Positions 8,156 to 17,156 of a DNA stretch of 37,058 bases are shown piece by piece. The notes under the pieces were generated by a model. That model saw nothing but the letters and a program-made list of their open reading frames with translations. It ran no database searches and was not told where the DNA came from. A program made the translations under genes and the position numbers. Source of the DNA: SVEL01 sp045126475 (GTDB lineage Bacteria; Bacillota; Clostridia; Lachnospirales; Lachnospiraceae). The DNA lies in the NCBI GenBank assembly GCA_045126475.1, contig JBGVOL010000079.1:1-37058 (forward strand). Direction: 5' to 3'. The stretch's first letter is position 1; every line of letters starts with the position of its first letter.

Positions 8156-10054
8156 CTAACGGTTATTTTCCATTATAAATTCTACAAACTCATTCTCCGG
8201 TAACGGCTTTGAAAAATAGTATCCCTGTATATGGTCAATTCCAAGTCCTTCCATAACCTCGTACTGCTCGCTTGTCTCAATTCCCTCTGACACAATTTCA
8301 AGTTCCATTCCCTTAATCATGGTCATGGCAGCATTCATTACATATTTTGCCTTTTCATTTTCAAAATATGACATGGTCATGCTTCTGTCAAACTTGACTA
8401 TCTCAACCGGCATCTCCGCAATATAATTAAGATTAGACTGACCCGTTCCAAAGTCATCAAGGGAAAACCTGATTCCATAATCCATCAGCCTGTCCATATT
8501 GTTCTTAAAAACATCTTTTCCTACAATAGATGCAGACTCTGTTATCTCAAGGTTTATCTTCTCCGGATTGATTTTATACTTTTTCATTATCCTCATATAA
8601 TCAGACGCAAGGTGCTTGTACCCACACTGTACCACTGAAAGATTCACTTCAATATAATCAATGTCAAGTTTTTTAAAGGCTTCACTGCTGATAAAACGGC
8701 ATACCTTCTCGAAGACAATTTCCCCAAGCAATAATATTGTACCATTTTCTTCTGCAACACCGATAAATTTTCCCGGCGGCACAATTTCTCCTTTTTCATC
8801 GCGAAGTCGTACAAGTGCCTCCGCTGAGACAAATTTATGCTTTTGTGTGGAATATATTGGCTGATAGAATACTTCAATTCTGTTGTTCTCAATGGCATCA
8901 ACAATAAGTACCTCTATCATCTTTTCTTCCACCATTTTCTCAAACATACTGCCATCTATTATTGTTGTATCTTTTTTCATCAAATCAGCAGTATTCTGTC
9001 TTGCATATTTTAAAACACGCATAAAAGTGTACTCATCATTTGTAAATCCTCCGTCCGGAACAAAAAACCATTTTGCCTTTGCATATGTTGCATACTCTTT
9101 TTTCCATCCAAGGTTGATCTTGCTGTTTATAAGTTCCTTGGCGTCACGTGCTTTTTGCTCATCATCAAAAAATAAAAGTATCTGATCATCTGTATTGCAG
9201 AACACCCTTGCACCCGGAAGCATCTCCAGAAACATTAAAAACTCATCATAAATATTCTTCCATTTTCTCCTGGACATAGCCTTCTGTTTAAAAATTGAAG
9301 CATCATCCAGAACCATCATATACATGGCGAAGCTTCTGTTATTGGCATACACCTGCTTAACGTATTCCCTTGCAGCATTCTGATTATACAGTCCTGTGGT
9401 CTTATCAACATATGAGTCAGGATTTTCAAGCATAAGATATACAATAAGCACACCAAGTGCACCTACAAAACTCACAATAAGCAGTGATTTTATGAAAAAC
9501 TGCAAAACAGCCGCACCTGTCCACAAAAGAACCCACACCGCAATTGCATTTTTCCTTCTTGCATTCATCAAATCGCCGTTGCGAACAACCATATGGAATG
9601 CGTTCCAGATAAAATACAACGCAATGACATATGTAGCGATTGCGCTTGCACCATATGTATACAACTCATTTCCGTTAACATACCACTCAACCGGAAGTGT
9701 AAGAATCAATATGTCACCAACCATAAGTATTATGATTTGATAAGAAAACTTTTTCCTGCGAACTTTTTCATTGCGATATATATCCACATAGGTATAATTC
9801 AAAGCACAAAACGTAACAAACACCAGTGCAAGAAGATACAGCTTACACGAAATACCTATGAAAAGAGGTGAAAATCTTTCCGCTTCTTCAAGAACAAAAA
9901 CTGAAAATATGTCAAGGCAGGTACATACAATGGTTGCTGCCAGCATTCTGAAAAAAGCAATACTTGTCTTTAACTGTATCCATTTGTATCCGATAAAAAA
10001 ATAGAGAATAATAATCAAGATTGTAAGACCGCAGCTTTGCATAACAATGTGCAT
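8156..10054 (-). CDS. Membrane c-di-GMP phosphodiesterase: seven-TM sensor, degenerate GGDEF, EAL
   Basis: A signalling protein of about 632 residues. Residues 1-215 carry about seven hydrophobic segments (for example LTILIIILYFFIGY and LLIVSFVGALGVLIVYLML). About 225-370 is a GGDEF-like domain in which the signature is replaced by NTDDQ, so cyclase activity is unlikely. The C-terminal 250 residues form an EAL domain with the usual catalytic set: AEALVR, VNLS, LEITES, DDFGTG, KFDRS, EGIET and QGYYFSKP. It should hydrolyse c-di-GMP. A longer frame opens with TTG at 10087, but GGGGTG precedes the ATG at 10054. It sits between the precorrin-2 dehydrogenase gene and hemC, 33 bases before hemC, in the same direction with no visible terminator. 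A signal-transduction gene embedded in tetrapyrrole synthesis is odd. Confidence 0.9.
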   Translation of the reverse strand: MHIVMQSCGLTILIIILYFFIGYKWIQLKTSIAFFRMLAATIVCTCLDIFSVFVLEEAERFSPLFIGISCKLYLLALVFVTFCALNYTYVDIYRNEKVRRKKFSYQIIILMVGDILILTLPVEWYVNGNELYTYGASAIATYVIALYFIWNAFHMVVRNGDLMNARRKNAIAVWVLLWTGAAVLQFFIKSLLIVSFVGALGVLIVYLMLENPDSYVDKTTGLYNQNAAREYVKQVYANNRSFAMYMMVLDDASIFKQKAMSRRKWKNIYDEFLMFLEMLPGARVFCNTDDQILLFFDDEQKARDAKELINSKINLGWKKEYATYAKAKWFFVPDGGFTNDEYTFMRVLKYARQNTADLMKKDTTIIDGSMFEKMVEEKMIEVLIVDAIENNRIEVFYQPIYSTQKHKFVSAEALVRLRDEKGEIVPPGKFIGVAEENGTILLLGEIVFEKVCRFISSEAFKKLDIDYIEVNLSVVQCGYKHLASDYMRIMKKYKINPEKINLEITESASIVGKDVFKNNMDRLMDYGIRFSLDDFGTGQSNLNYIAEMPVEIVKFDRSMTMSYFENEKAKYVMNAAMTMIKGMELEIVSEGIETSEQYEVMEGLGIDHIQGYYFSKPLPENEFVEFIMENNR

Positions 10055-10109
10055 AAATTCACCCCACTTCACGTTGTGTCTGTTCAATACATCTTCTTAC
10101 AATTTTATC

Positions 10110-10742
10110 CTATTTATTGTTTTTTTTCAATATTTTATCAACGTCTTCCTGTGATATATCATCATTTATCAGAGCCTTATCAAGCAATATTTTATAAATT
10201 CTCCGTCGTAACGTCTCATCCTCTACATTGTCTTTAATATATTCCCTGTATTTACCCATTATTACGGCTGCCCTGCCATAATTATTTGTATTGTCCCCCA
10301 TCAGAAAATCTTCCAGCCTTTCTTTTAACTCAGATGCAAGTAAAGGGCTTGTCCCACCTGTGGAAACAGATACCACCAGTTCCTCATCCTTGATAATTGC
10401 AGGGAAATAAAAACTGCAAAGCTCCTTTCTGTCTACCACATTGACGGGTATTTTCCTACTGTCACATGCCGATGATATTTCCCGGTTCACGTCCATATCA
10501 TCAGTTGCAGCAACCACAAGACACATACCGTCAACATCACATTCTTCAAAGGGTCTAATAAAAACATGCACTGACTGCTGCTCTCCAAGTAGTCTTACCT
10601 CCCTGCAAACATTCTCTGCCACAACTGTCACGTCTGCCCCAAACTCAGCAAGCTGCTTTATCTTTCTTTCTGCTACAGTACCACCGCCGACCACAAGGCA
10701 TTTTTTATTTTCAATATCTATACATATAGGGAAACAGGCCAT
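10110..10742 (-). CDS. Precorrin-2 dehydrogenase (SirC/CysG N-terminal type)
   Basis: Oxidises precorrin-2 to sirohydrochlorin with NAD; some family members also insert iron. At 210 residues it is the standalone SirC/Met8-like form. The Rossmann motif VVGGGTVAERK is at 17-27. The family block FYFPAIIKDEELVVSVSTGG carries the substrate-side residues, followed by TSPLLAS. AAGGAGG lies upstream of the ATG. It follows hemA by 23 bases. With the CobA domain downstream, it commits the operon to siroheme or corrinoids. Whether it chelates metal cannot be told from sequence. Confidence 0.9.
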   Translation of the reverse strand: MACFPICIDIENKKCLVVGGGTVAERKIKQLAEFGADVTVVAENVCREVRLLGEQQSVHVFIRPFEECDVDGMCLVVAATDDMDVNREISSACDSRKIPVNVVDRKELCSFYFPAIIKDEELVVSVSTGGTSPLLASELKERLEDFLMGDNTNNYGRAAVIMGKYREYIKDNVEDETLRRRIYKILLDKALINDDISQEDVDKILKKNNK

Positions 10743-10765
10743 CTCCGTCCTCCTTAATTTTTTGA

Positions 10766-11806
10766 TTATCCGACTGTATTCTTAACACTTCTGTTAAGCT
10801 TCTCGATAATGCTGTTAACCTTTTCATCTACCATGGCTGCTGCCTTGTCTGCCTCCAGTACCTTCAGTTCACTGTTTTTTTCTGCCGCAGACTTAAAATC
10901 ATCTATATCCATATAGCTGCAACCATCAATATGTTCTACTCTGCTGTCAATATCGTGGGGAACAGCCATATCTATAAACAAACGTCTCTTTTTCTCCCCG
11001 CAAATTGCCCTTTCTACCTTATCAGCCACAAATGTAAAATGGGGGCTTGAGGTAACACTGACTATAGCATCAGCCTGTCCGATATATTTATACCTGTCTT
11101 CAAAATCGATCATTTCAACAGCACTACTTTCACTGTTGTCACAATCCTGCTGAAACAATGACATTCTTCTCCTTCTTGTTCCGATAATTCTTCGTATTCC
11201 CTTACTTCTTAGATTTTTTGCCAGTATACTTCCCATTTTTCCTGTTATTCCCACAATCAAAACTATGCTGCCGCCTTCTTTTTTCAGAAATTCCTCAATT
11301 TCATTGGCTGCCAGTGTTCCGTACGATACCGGTGTTTTTGAGAGCAATGTCTCCGTTTTAATAGTCTTTGCACAGTTGAATGCGCCCTGAAATGTCATAT
11401 TTATCTGATTTTCACTGTACCCGTTCTCAAGAGCGAATAGATAACTTTCCTTAACCTGTCTTAATATCTCATCCTCACCTAAAACCATTGAATCCAGCCC
11501 TGCTGCAACGTAATATAAGTGATTTATTGCTTTTTTTCCACTATATACATACACATTTTCCATTATTTCATCAACCGGTATTTTTTTTATATGACTTATG
11601 GCTTCTATTGCCATTGCAACATCATCATTTTCTCCTTCATAAGTAAAGTACAACTCACTTCTGTTGCATGTAGACAATACTACCGCACCTTTGAAACCTT
11701 TATTCTTAAGACGCTCACTTATATCTGCCTGCTCATCCCATGAAAAGCTGTACTTTTCCCTTTTGTCTATCGCCACTTTTTTATAATTAATTCCTATGCA
11801 CTTCAT
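10766..11806 (-). CDS. hemA: Glutamyl-tRNA reductase, short form
   Basis: First enzyme of the C5 pathway: reduces glutamyl-tRNA(Glu) to glutamate-1-semialdehyde with NADPH. The catalytic cysteine is C47 in STCNRSELY, and SMVLGEDEILRQVK is the conserved substrate loop. The NADPH domain follows, with IVGITGKMGS. At 346 residues it is shorter than the usual 400-450. It ends soon after the MAVPHDID region, so the C-terminal dimerisation domain is reduced to a short helical tail. The N-terminal motif reads GINYKK, with Tyr where His is normal (GxNHKT). The ATG has AGGAT upstream. It is the first gene of the hem operon behind the promoter at 11873-11901. Confidence 0.95.
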   Translation of the reverse strand: MKCIGINYKKVAIDKREKYSFSWDEQADISERLKNKGFKGAVVLSTCNRSELYFTYEGENDDVAMAIEAISHIKKIPVDEIMENVYVYSGKKAINHLYYVAAGLDSMVLGEDEILRQVKESYLFALENGYSENQINMTFQGAFNCAKTIKTETLLSKTPVSYGTLAANEIEEFLKKEGGSIVLIVGITGKMGSILAKNLRSKGIRRIIGTRRRRMSLFQQDCDNSESSAVEMIDFEDRYKYIGQADAIVSVTSSPHFTFVADKVERAICGEKKRRLFIDMAVPHDIDSRVEHIDGCSYMDIDDFKSAAEKNSELKVLEADKAAAMVDEKVNSIIEKLNRSVKNTVG

Positions 11807-11836
11807 TTGTCATCCATCCTAAAATTTTTCGGAACA

Positions 11837-11869
11837 AAAGAGCGCTTTACTACCTGCAAAGCGCCCTTT
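11837..11869 (-). terminator. Stem-loop that ends the kinase operon and begins the hemA transcript
   Basis: Arms 11837-11848 and 11858-11869 form a 12-pair stem with one G-U pair and a nine-base loop. On the minus strand it is followed by TTTTGTTCC. It can act as an intrinsic terminator for the histidine kinase gene upstream. Because the hemA promoter lies just upstream, the expected start site falls at the foot of this stem, so the same hairpin would form the 5' end of the hemA mRNA. Confidence 0.65.
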
Positions 11870-11872
11870 AAT

Positions 11873-11901
11873 ATTATACTTCACTATACAACTTTGTGCA
11901 A
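11873..11901 (-). promoter_or_regulatory. Sigma-A type promoter for the hem operon
   Basis: On the minus strand, TTGCAC (11896-11901) and a perfect TATAAT (11873-11878) are separated by exactly 17 bases. The -35 starts seven bases after the kinase stop codon. The predicted start is near 11867, giving a leader of about 60 nt to hemA. Confidence 0.75.
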
Positions 11902-11907
11902 CAAAAT

Positions 11908-14088
11908 CTACTGAATTATGTCTTCAGGAAGAAATCTTCTCATAATCTTTACAATAACCTTCATATCAACCGGTTTCGTCATATAATCATCAAAGCCTTC
12001 CTCTATGTACTGTTGTCTGGCTCCGGACACTGCATTTGCCGTAAGTGCGATAACAGGCGTAGACTTATTGAGATTATCCTCCATCTCATTCATCTTGTGT
12101 AATGTCTCTATTCCATCCATGTCAGGCATAAGATGATCCATAAAAATAATATGGTATCTTGTTCTTTTTACCATCTCAAGACACTCTACTCCGCTTGTTG
12201 CTGTCTCAACATTAACTTTCATTTTCTTTAGAAGTCCTTTCATGACAACAAGATTCACCGCATTATCATCAACCACAAGTATCCTTCCGTCAGGTGCAGT
12301 AAATTCCTCATTTTCTAAAATTTTATCTGCGTACTTTCCCACACTATCGTTAATGTCTCCCATCGGCTCATCATTTACGATATCCTGTACAATTTCAAAT
12401 GAGAATGTACTTCCCTCACCGTAACGGCTTTGAACTTTAATATCGCTGCCCATAAGAAGGAGAAGATTTCTTGTGATATTAAGACCGAGACCTGTTCCTT
12501 CAATGTTTCTGTTCTTCTTTTCATCAATACGCTCAAATGACTCAAACAGTCTGTCAATATTTTCTTCTTTTATGCCGATACCTGAATCTTCAACAGCCAC
12601 ACGCAGAATATATTTTCCCTGTTTTCTCTCTCCTGAAACTATAAGTTTAACATAACCTTCATGAGTATACTTGCAGGCGTTACTTAAAAGATTCATAAGT
12701 ATCTGCTTTATTCTCACCTCATCACCCAGCATAACCGATGGAATACTGCTGTCTGCCTCAATAATAAATGACAGACCTTTTCCTGACATTCTTAAAGAAA
12801 ACGTACTGGCAATGTCTTTCAGCAAATTGCGGGTGCTATATTCAACATTTATGAGATTCATCTTACCGGACTCAATTTTTGAAAAATCAAGAATATCACT
12901 TACAAGTGAAAGCAGCGTCTCTCCGGCTCTTTTTATACTCTCTGCATACTCTCTTATCTCCTCATCGTCAGTGTCTCTTAAAATCATCTCATCCATGCCA
13001 AGCACGGCATTAATTGGTGTTCTGATTTCATGGGACATATTTGCAAGAAACGTACTCTTGGCATGATTTGCCTTATCAGCTTCTATTTTAAGCTGCTCCA
13101 TCTTTCTGCTGCTTTCATGAAGAGTTGTGGCATCGAACAATGTTATAATCTGTCCTGCTGCCTCCTTATTTTCATAAAGTGTTCTCGTCTTAACATGATA
13201 ATATCTGTTATCCCTTATATATGCGTCACTGTACTCATCTGCAAGTATACCGTCAATAAAACATTTTATCTCAGCATTACTCCTCGCTCGAAGTTCAGGA
13301 AGAATCTCATATGCCATTGAGTTCGCATACTGAAAGCTTCCGTCAGCATTTCTTACAATGACACCTGCATCGAGATTTGTAATAAGGTCTTCCTTTGCTA
13401 TATCAAGCGTTGCAAACAATCCGTACTTCTTAATGAGAATGGCTATTAGAACCGTAAGAGTGGTGACAATCATCGGAACCATATCATACGGTTTACTCAG
13501 TCCGAATATTGAAAAAACTATGGCAACATCAGTTACGGCAGATGTCATGGCAAGGCTCCTTTGAATCTTCTTTTCCCTGCCGTATGCCGTTTTATAACTC
13601 CTATAGCACAATACGGAAAACATCAGAAGTTCTGTAATCATATATATCATAAAGACCACATAAAGCGGTGTCTTTCCAAGTGAAATGAACATATGTCCGT
13701 TTACTTCCTTTATGCCTATGCTTGAGTAATACAGCTTGTGCCTGTCTGATGTAAACACAATGCAAAACATAATTATGTCTATAAACCAGAATACATTTAG
13801 CAAACCCTTAGGAAACTTCCAATTGTAATACCTTATAAATGTGAACAGCAGAAAAGTTCCTACAAAAGCTTTTCCAAGATATTCTATTTTTACAGCCACC
13901 ATCATGGCTGACAAATCAGAAGATGTAAGTTCCAGAATATAACCTGCCAATGTGATAATATTGCACATGATGGTTGCAACCATATAGTTAGACTTCTCTT
14001 TATTCTTCTGCTTTGATATTATATAAACGGCATAAAAGCCGGCTATAAGCCCAACCAAATGCGTAGTCAGTACAACCTCATGCATCAT
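11908..14088 (-). CDS. Seven-TM hybrid histidine kinase with PAS-like and receiver domains
   Basis: A membrane hybrid sensor kinase of 726 residues. Residues 1-225 hold about seven hydrophobic helices of the 7TM kinase sensor type. About 230-325 is a PAS-like region (ITNLDAGVIVRNADGSFQYAN). The kinase core has H353 in FLANMSHEIRTP, the N-box NLLSNACKYT (466-475), DSGIGI (501-506) and GTGLGL (531-536). A receiver domain follows, with VVDDN (605-609), phospho-acceptor D651 in FMDHLMPDMDG and K705 in YMTKPV. No output domain is attached, so the phosphate must pass to a separate partner not seen here. AGGAG precedes the ATG. It lies 12 bases after aspS and directly upstream of the hem promoter. 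The ligand is unknown. Confidence 0.92.
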   Translation of the reverse strand: MMHEVVLTTHLVGLIAGFYAVYIISKQKNKEKSNYMVATIMCNIITLAGYILELTSSDLSAMMVAVKIEYLGKAFVGTFLLFTFIRYYNWKFPKGLLNVFWFIDIIMFCIVFTSDRHKLYYSSIGIKEVNGHMFISLGKTPLYVVFMIYMITELLMFSVLCYRSYKTAYGREKKIQRSLAMTSAVTDVAIVFSIFGLSKPYDMVPMIVTTLTVLIAILIKKYGLFATLDIAKEDLITNLDAGVIVRNADGSFQYANSMAYEILPELRARSNAEIKCFIDGILADEYSDAYIRDNRYYHVKTRTLYENKEAAGQIITLFDATTLHESSRKMEQLKIEADKANHAKSTFLANMSHEIRTPINAVLGMDEMILRDTDDEEIREYAESIKRAGETLLSLVSDILDFSKIESGKMNLINVEYSTRNLLKDIASTFSLRMSGKGLSFIIEADSSIPSVMLGDEVRIKQILMNLLSNACKYTHEGYVKLIVSGERKQGKYILRVAVEDSGIGIKEENIDRLFESFERIDEKKNRNIEGTGLGLNITRNLLLLMGSDIKVQSRYGEGSTFSFEIVQDIVNDEPMGDINDSVGKYADKILENEEFTAPDGRILVVDDNAVNLVVMKGLLKKMKVNVETATSGVECLEMVKRTRYHIIFMDHLMPDMDGIETLHKMNEMEDNLNKSTPVIALTANAVSGARQQYIEEGFDDYMTKPVDMKVIVKIMRRFLPEDIIQ

Positions 14089-14100
14089 CTAATTCTCCTT

Positions 14101-15885
14101 TCAATTAAGTGAAAGCTTTATCGATAGTTCCTCCAGCTGTTTATCATCAACGATATTTGGAGCTTCCGTCATAAGACATGAAGCATCCTTAATCTTAGGG
14201 AATGCAATAACTTCCCTTATACTGTCTTCTTTTGCCATAAGCATGATTAATCTGTCAAGTCCGTAAGCCAGTCCCGCATGAGGCGGTACTCCGTACTTAA
14301 AGGCGTTTAACAGAAATCCGAATCTCTCATAGGCCTGTTCTTTTGTAAATCCAAGAACTTCAAACATTTTTTCCTGTATGTCACTCTGGTAAATTCTTAC
14401 AGAACCACCGCCAATCTCTGTTCCGTTAAGAACGATATCATAAGCCTTTGCCCTTACCTTACCCGGGTCTGTGTCAAGCAGCGGCAAATCCTCGTCCATT
14501 GGCATTGTGAACGGATGATGCATAGCCACGAAACGGTTCTGCTCCTCGCTCCACTCTAACAGTGGAAATTCCGTTACCCACAGGAAGTTAAACTGATTCT
14601 TATCAAGTATTCCGAGTTCTTCGGCTATATGGACACGAAGTGCTCCAAGCACTGCCCATACAACGCTGTCCTTATCGGCGGCAAACAAAAGCAAATCGCC
14701 CGGCTTACCGTCCATCGCTGCCACAAGCTTATTAAGCTCATCCTCTGTCATAAACTTTGAGAATGAAGACTTATATGTTCCATCATCACTTATTGACAAA
14801 TATGCGAGACCTTTTGCACCATAAGTCTTTGCAAATTCAACAAGGGCATCTATCTTCTTTCTTGGCATTGCACCCTGTCCGTTTGCATTTATTCCTCGGA
14901 CTGTTCCACCGTTCTCTATGGCTCCCGTAAACACACCGAAACCACAGTCTTTTACAATTTCCGTTACGTCCTTAAGCTCCATTCCGAATCTGGTATCAGG
15001 TTTGTCCGAACCGAATCTGTCCATTGCTTCCTGCCATGTCATTCTCTGTATAGGAAGCTTGATGTCCACATCAAGAATCTCCTTAAACATCTTTGCCAAA
15101 AGTCTTTCATTTACATCTATTACATCATCTACATCCACAAATGACATTTCCATATCTATCTGTGTAAACTCCGGCTGTCTGTCCGCACGCAGGTCTTCAT
15201 CTCTGAAGCATTTTACTATCTGAAAATACCTGTCATATCCTGAACACATAAGAAGCTGTTTAAAAAGCTGTGGTGACTGTGGCAATGCATAAAAATTGCC
15301 CGGATGAACACGGCTTGGCACAAGATAATCTCTTGCACCTTCAGGTGTGCTCTTAGTAAGCATCGGAGTTTCTATTTCCAGAAATCCCTCGTTATCAAGG
15401 AATGTTCTTACAAGTGTAGCCGTCTTGCTTCTCATTATAAGATTTTTCTGTAATGAAGGACGTCTCAAATCAAGATATCTGTACTTAAGTCTCAATTCAT
15501 CCTTTGTTGTGATTCCGTCCTCAATGGGAAACGGAGGGGTCAGTGCTTCCGATAATATTCTAAGCTCTGTAGCCCTTATCTCAATATCACCGGTCTTCAG
15601 ATTATCATTAATGGCTCCGCCCCTCTTTGTTACCTGTCCTTTTACGGCTATAACAAACTCTGAACGGAGTGTCTCTGCCTTTGCAAAACCTTCTTTTAGA
15701 ACATCATTCTCATCGAAGACAATCTGAAGAATCCCTGAACGGTCTCTTAAATCAATAAATATAAGACTTCCGAGATTTCTTCTCTTCTGTACCCATCCCA
15801 TGACGGTGACAGTCTCACCTATATTCATTTTTGATACTTCCGTACATCTGTGACTTCTGTGAAGTCCTCTCATTGACTCTGCCAT
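14101..15885 (-). CDS. aspS: Aspartyl-tRNA synthetase (bacterial type)
   Basis: Class II synthetase that charges tRNA(Asp). The 594-residue length and an insertion domain in the middle mark the bacterial form. An N-terminal OB-fold binds the anticodon (VTVMGWVQKRRNLG). Motif 2 appears in FQIVKCFRDEDLRADRQPEFTQ (positions near 200-225) and motif 3 as GLAYGLDRLIML near the C-terminus. The ATG overlaps the hisS stop by one base (TAATG) with AGGAAG upstream, so translation is coupled. The hisS-aspS pair is standard in Firmicutes. Confidence 0.97.
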   Translation of the reverse strand: MAESMRGLHRSHRCTEVSKMNIGETVTVMGWVQKRRNLGSLIFIDLRDRSGILQIVFDENDVLKEGFAKAETLRSEFVIAVKGQVTKRGGAINDNLKTGDIEIRATELRILSEALTPPFPIEDGITTKDELRLKYRYLDLRRPSLQKNLIMRSKTATLVRTFLDNEGFLEIETPMLTKSTPEGARDYLVPSRVHPGNFYALPQSPQLFKQLLMCSGYDRYFQIVKCFRDEDLRADRQPEFTQIDMEMSFVDVDDVIDVNERLLAKMFKEILDVDIKLPIQRMTWQEAMDRFGSDKPDTRFGMELKDVTEIVKDCGFGVFTGAIENGGTVRGINANGQGAMPRKKIDALVEFAKTYGAKGLAYLSISDDGTYKSSFSKFMTEDELNKLVAAMDGKPGDLLLFAADKDSVVWAVLGALRVHIAEELGILDKNQFNFLWVTEFPLLEWSEEQNRFVAMHHPFTMPMDEDLPLLDTDPGKVRAKAYDIVLNGTEIGGGSVRIYQSDIQEKMFEVLGFTKEQAYERFGFLLNAFKYGVPPHAGLAYGLDRLIMLMAKEDSIREVIAFPKIKDASCLMTEAPNIVDDKQLEELSIKLSLN

Positions 15886-17156
15886 TATTTTGTACTTCCT
15901 TTCAGCTCTTCCCTGTAAAATTCTTCAAATTCCTCATATCCCTCTGACATAAGCTGTTCCTTCTGGAACTTTTTGTTCTTGTTCATACGTGCCACAAGGA
16001 CCTGTGTGCCGTCAGCTCTTGCTGCCTGTGCCTTTGCAATTATCTCACACAGTCTGTCTCCTGACACACCCTTTTCAATAAGATATGCTACCTTTCTGCT
16101 CTCATTAGGAATCTTAAATCCGCTTTCCATCATAAGAAGAATAATTCTCTCAAATCCGATGGAAAATCCACATGCCGGAACTTCCTGTCCCGTAAACTTT
16201 CCTACCATCTTGTCATATCTTCCGCCACCACCGCAGCTTGCGCCAAGCTCCGGCATAACAATTTCAAATATGGTTCCTGTGTAATATGACATTCCTCTAA
16301 CAAGTGTAGGGTCAAATACAATATCAAAATCTGCATTCTTTGTTGCCTTAACACTTCCTATAATCTCTCCAAGGCCTGTCTCAACATCAGGTTCCAAATA
16401 ATCCTTTATCTCAGAAGCAAGGAATTTAAGTGAATCCTCGGCAGAATCCATACCCTTAAAAAGTCCCATGTACTTATCCACTGATTCCGGTGTAAAATCG
16501 GCTGCTTTCAGTTCTTCCTCGACACCTTCCATACCAATCTTGTCCATCTTGTCAAGTATGATAAATACCGTATCAAAGTCTTCCTCTGCAAAACCGCTGT
16601 ACGCTGCCATTGCCTTAAGTATTCTTCTGTCATTTATGTTTATTCTGAAATTTTTAAATCCAAGTTTTCCGATGGTAGTTGTTGTAGCCAGAATAAGCTC
16701 TATCTCGGCAAGATTGCTCGGCTCTCCCAATATATCTATGTCACACTGCATAAACTGGCGGTATCTGCCTCTCTGAGGTCTGTCAGCTCTCCACACATTT
16801 CCCATCTGAAGTGCCTTAAACGGATTTGGAAGATTAGCCGCATTGTTAGAATAAAATCTTACAAGAGGAACCGTAAGATCATATCTCATACCAAAATCAA
16901 CAAGATCAGCCTCTGTCTGTGCTGTATCGATATTAAGTTTTTCGCCTCTCTTTAAAACTTTAAATATCAGTTTTTCATTCTCACCACCCTGCTTGCTGCT
17001 AAGGTTTTCTATATGCTCCATACATGGTGTTTCTATGGAAGAAAATCCAAATTTTGCATATGTCTCCTTTATAACGCTTATGGCATAATCCCTGATTTTC
17101 ATCTCTGCCGGCAGAATCTCTTTCATGCCGTTTACCGGTTTTTTACTTAACTTCAT
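15885..17156 (-). CDS. hisS: Histidyl-tRNA synthetase
   Basis: Class II synthetase that charges tRNA(His), 423 residues as usual. Visible motifs are LTVPLVRFY near residue 95, RPQRGRYRQFMQCDIDILG (motif 2 region), the histidine-specific loop LVRGMSYYTG, and SCGGGGRYD. The C-terminal anticodon domain ends with the lysine-rich QVLVARMNKNKKFQKEQL. AGGAGG lies before the ATG. The start overlaps the end of the hemZ-HD-GYP gene by 14 bases. Confidence 0.97.
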   Translation of the reverse strand: MKLSKKPVNGMKEILPAEMKIRDYAISVIKETYAKFGFSSIETPCMEHIENLSSKQGGENEKLIFKVLKRGEKLNIDTAQTEADLVDFGMRYDLTVPLVRFYSNNAANLPNPFKALQMGNVWRADRPQRGRYRQFMQCDIDILGEPSNLAEIELILATTTTIGKLGFKNFRININDRRILKAMAAYSGFAEEDFDTVFIILDKMDKIGMEGVEEELKAADFTPESVDKYMGLFKGMDSAEDSLKFLASEIKDYLEPDVETGLGEIIGSVKATKNADFDIVFDPTLVRGMSYYTGTIFEIVMPELGASCGGGGRYDKMVGKFTGQEVPACGFSIGFERIILLMMESGFKIPNESRKVAYLIEKGVSGDRLCEIIAKAQAARADGTQVLVARMNKNKKFQKEQLMSEGYEEFEEFYREELKGSTK

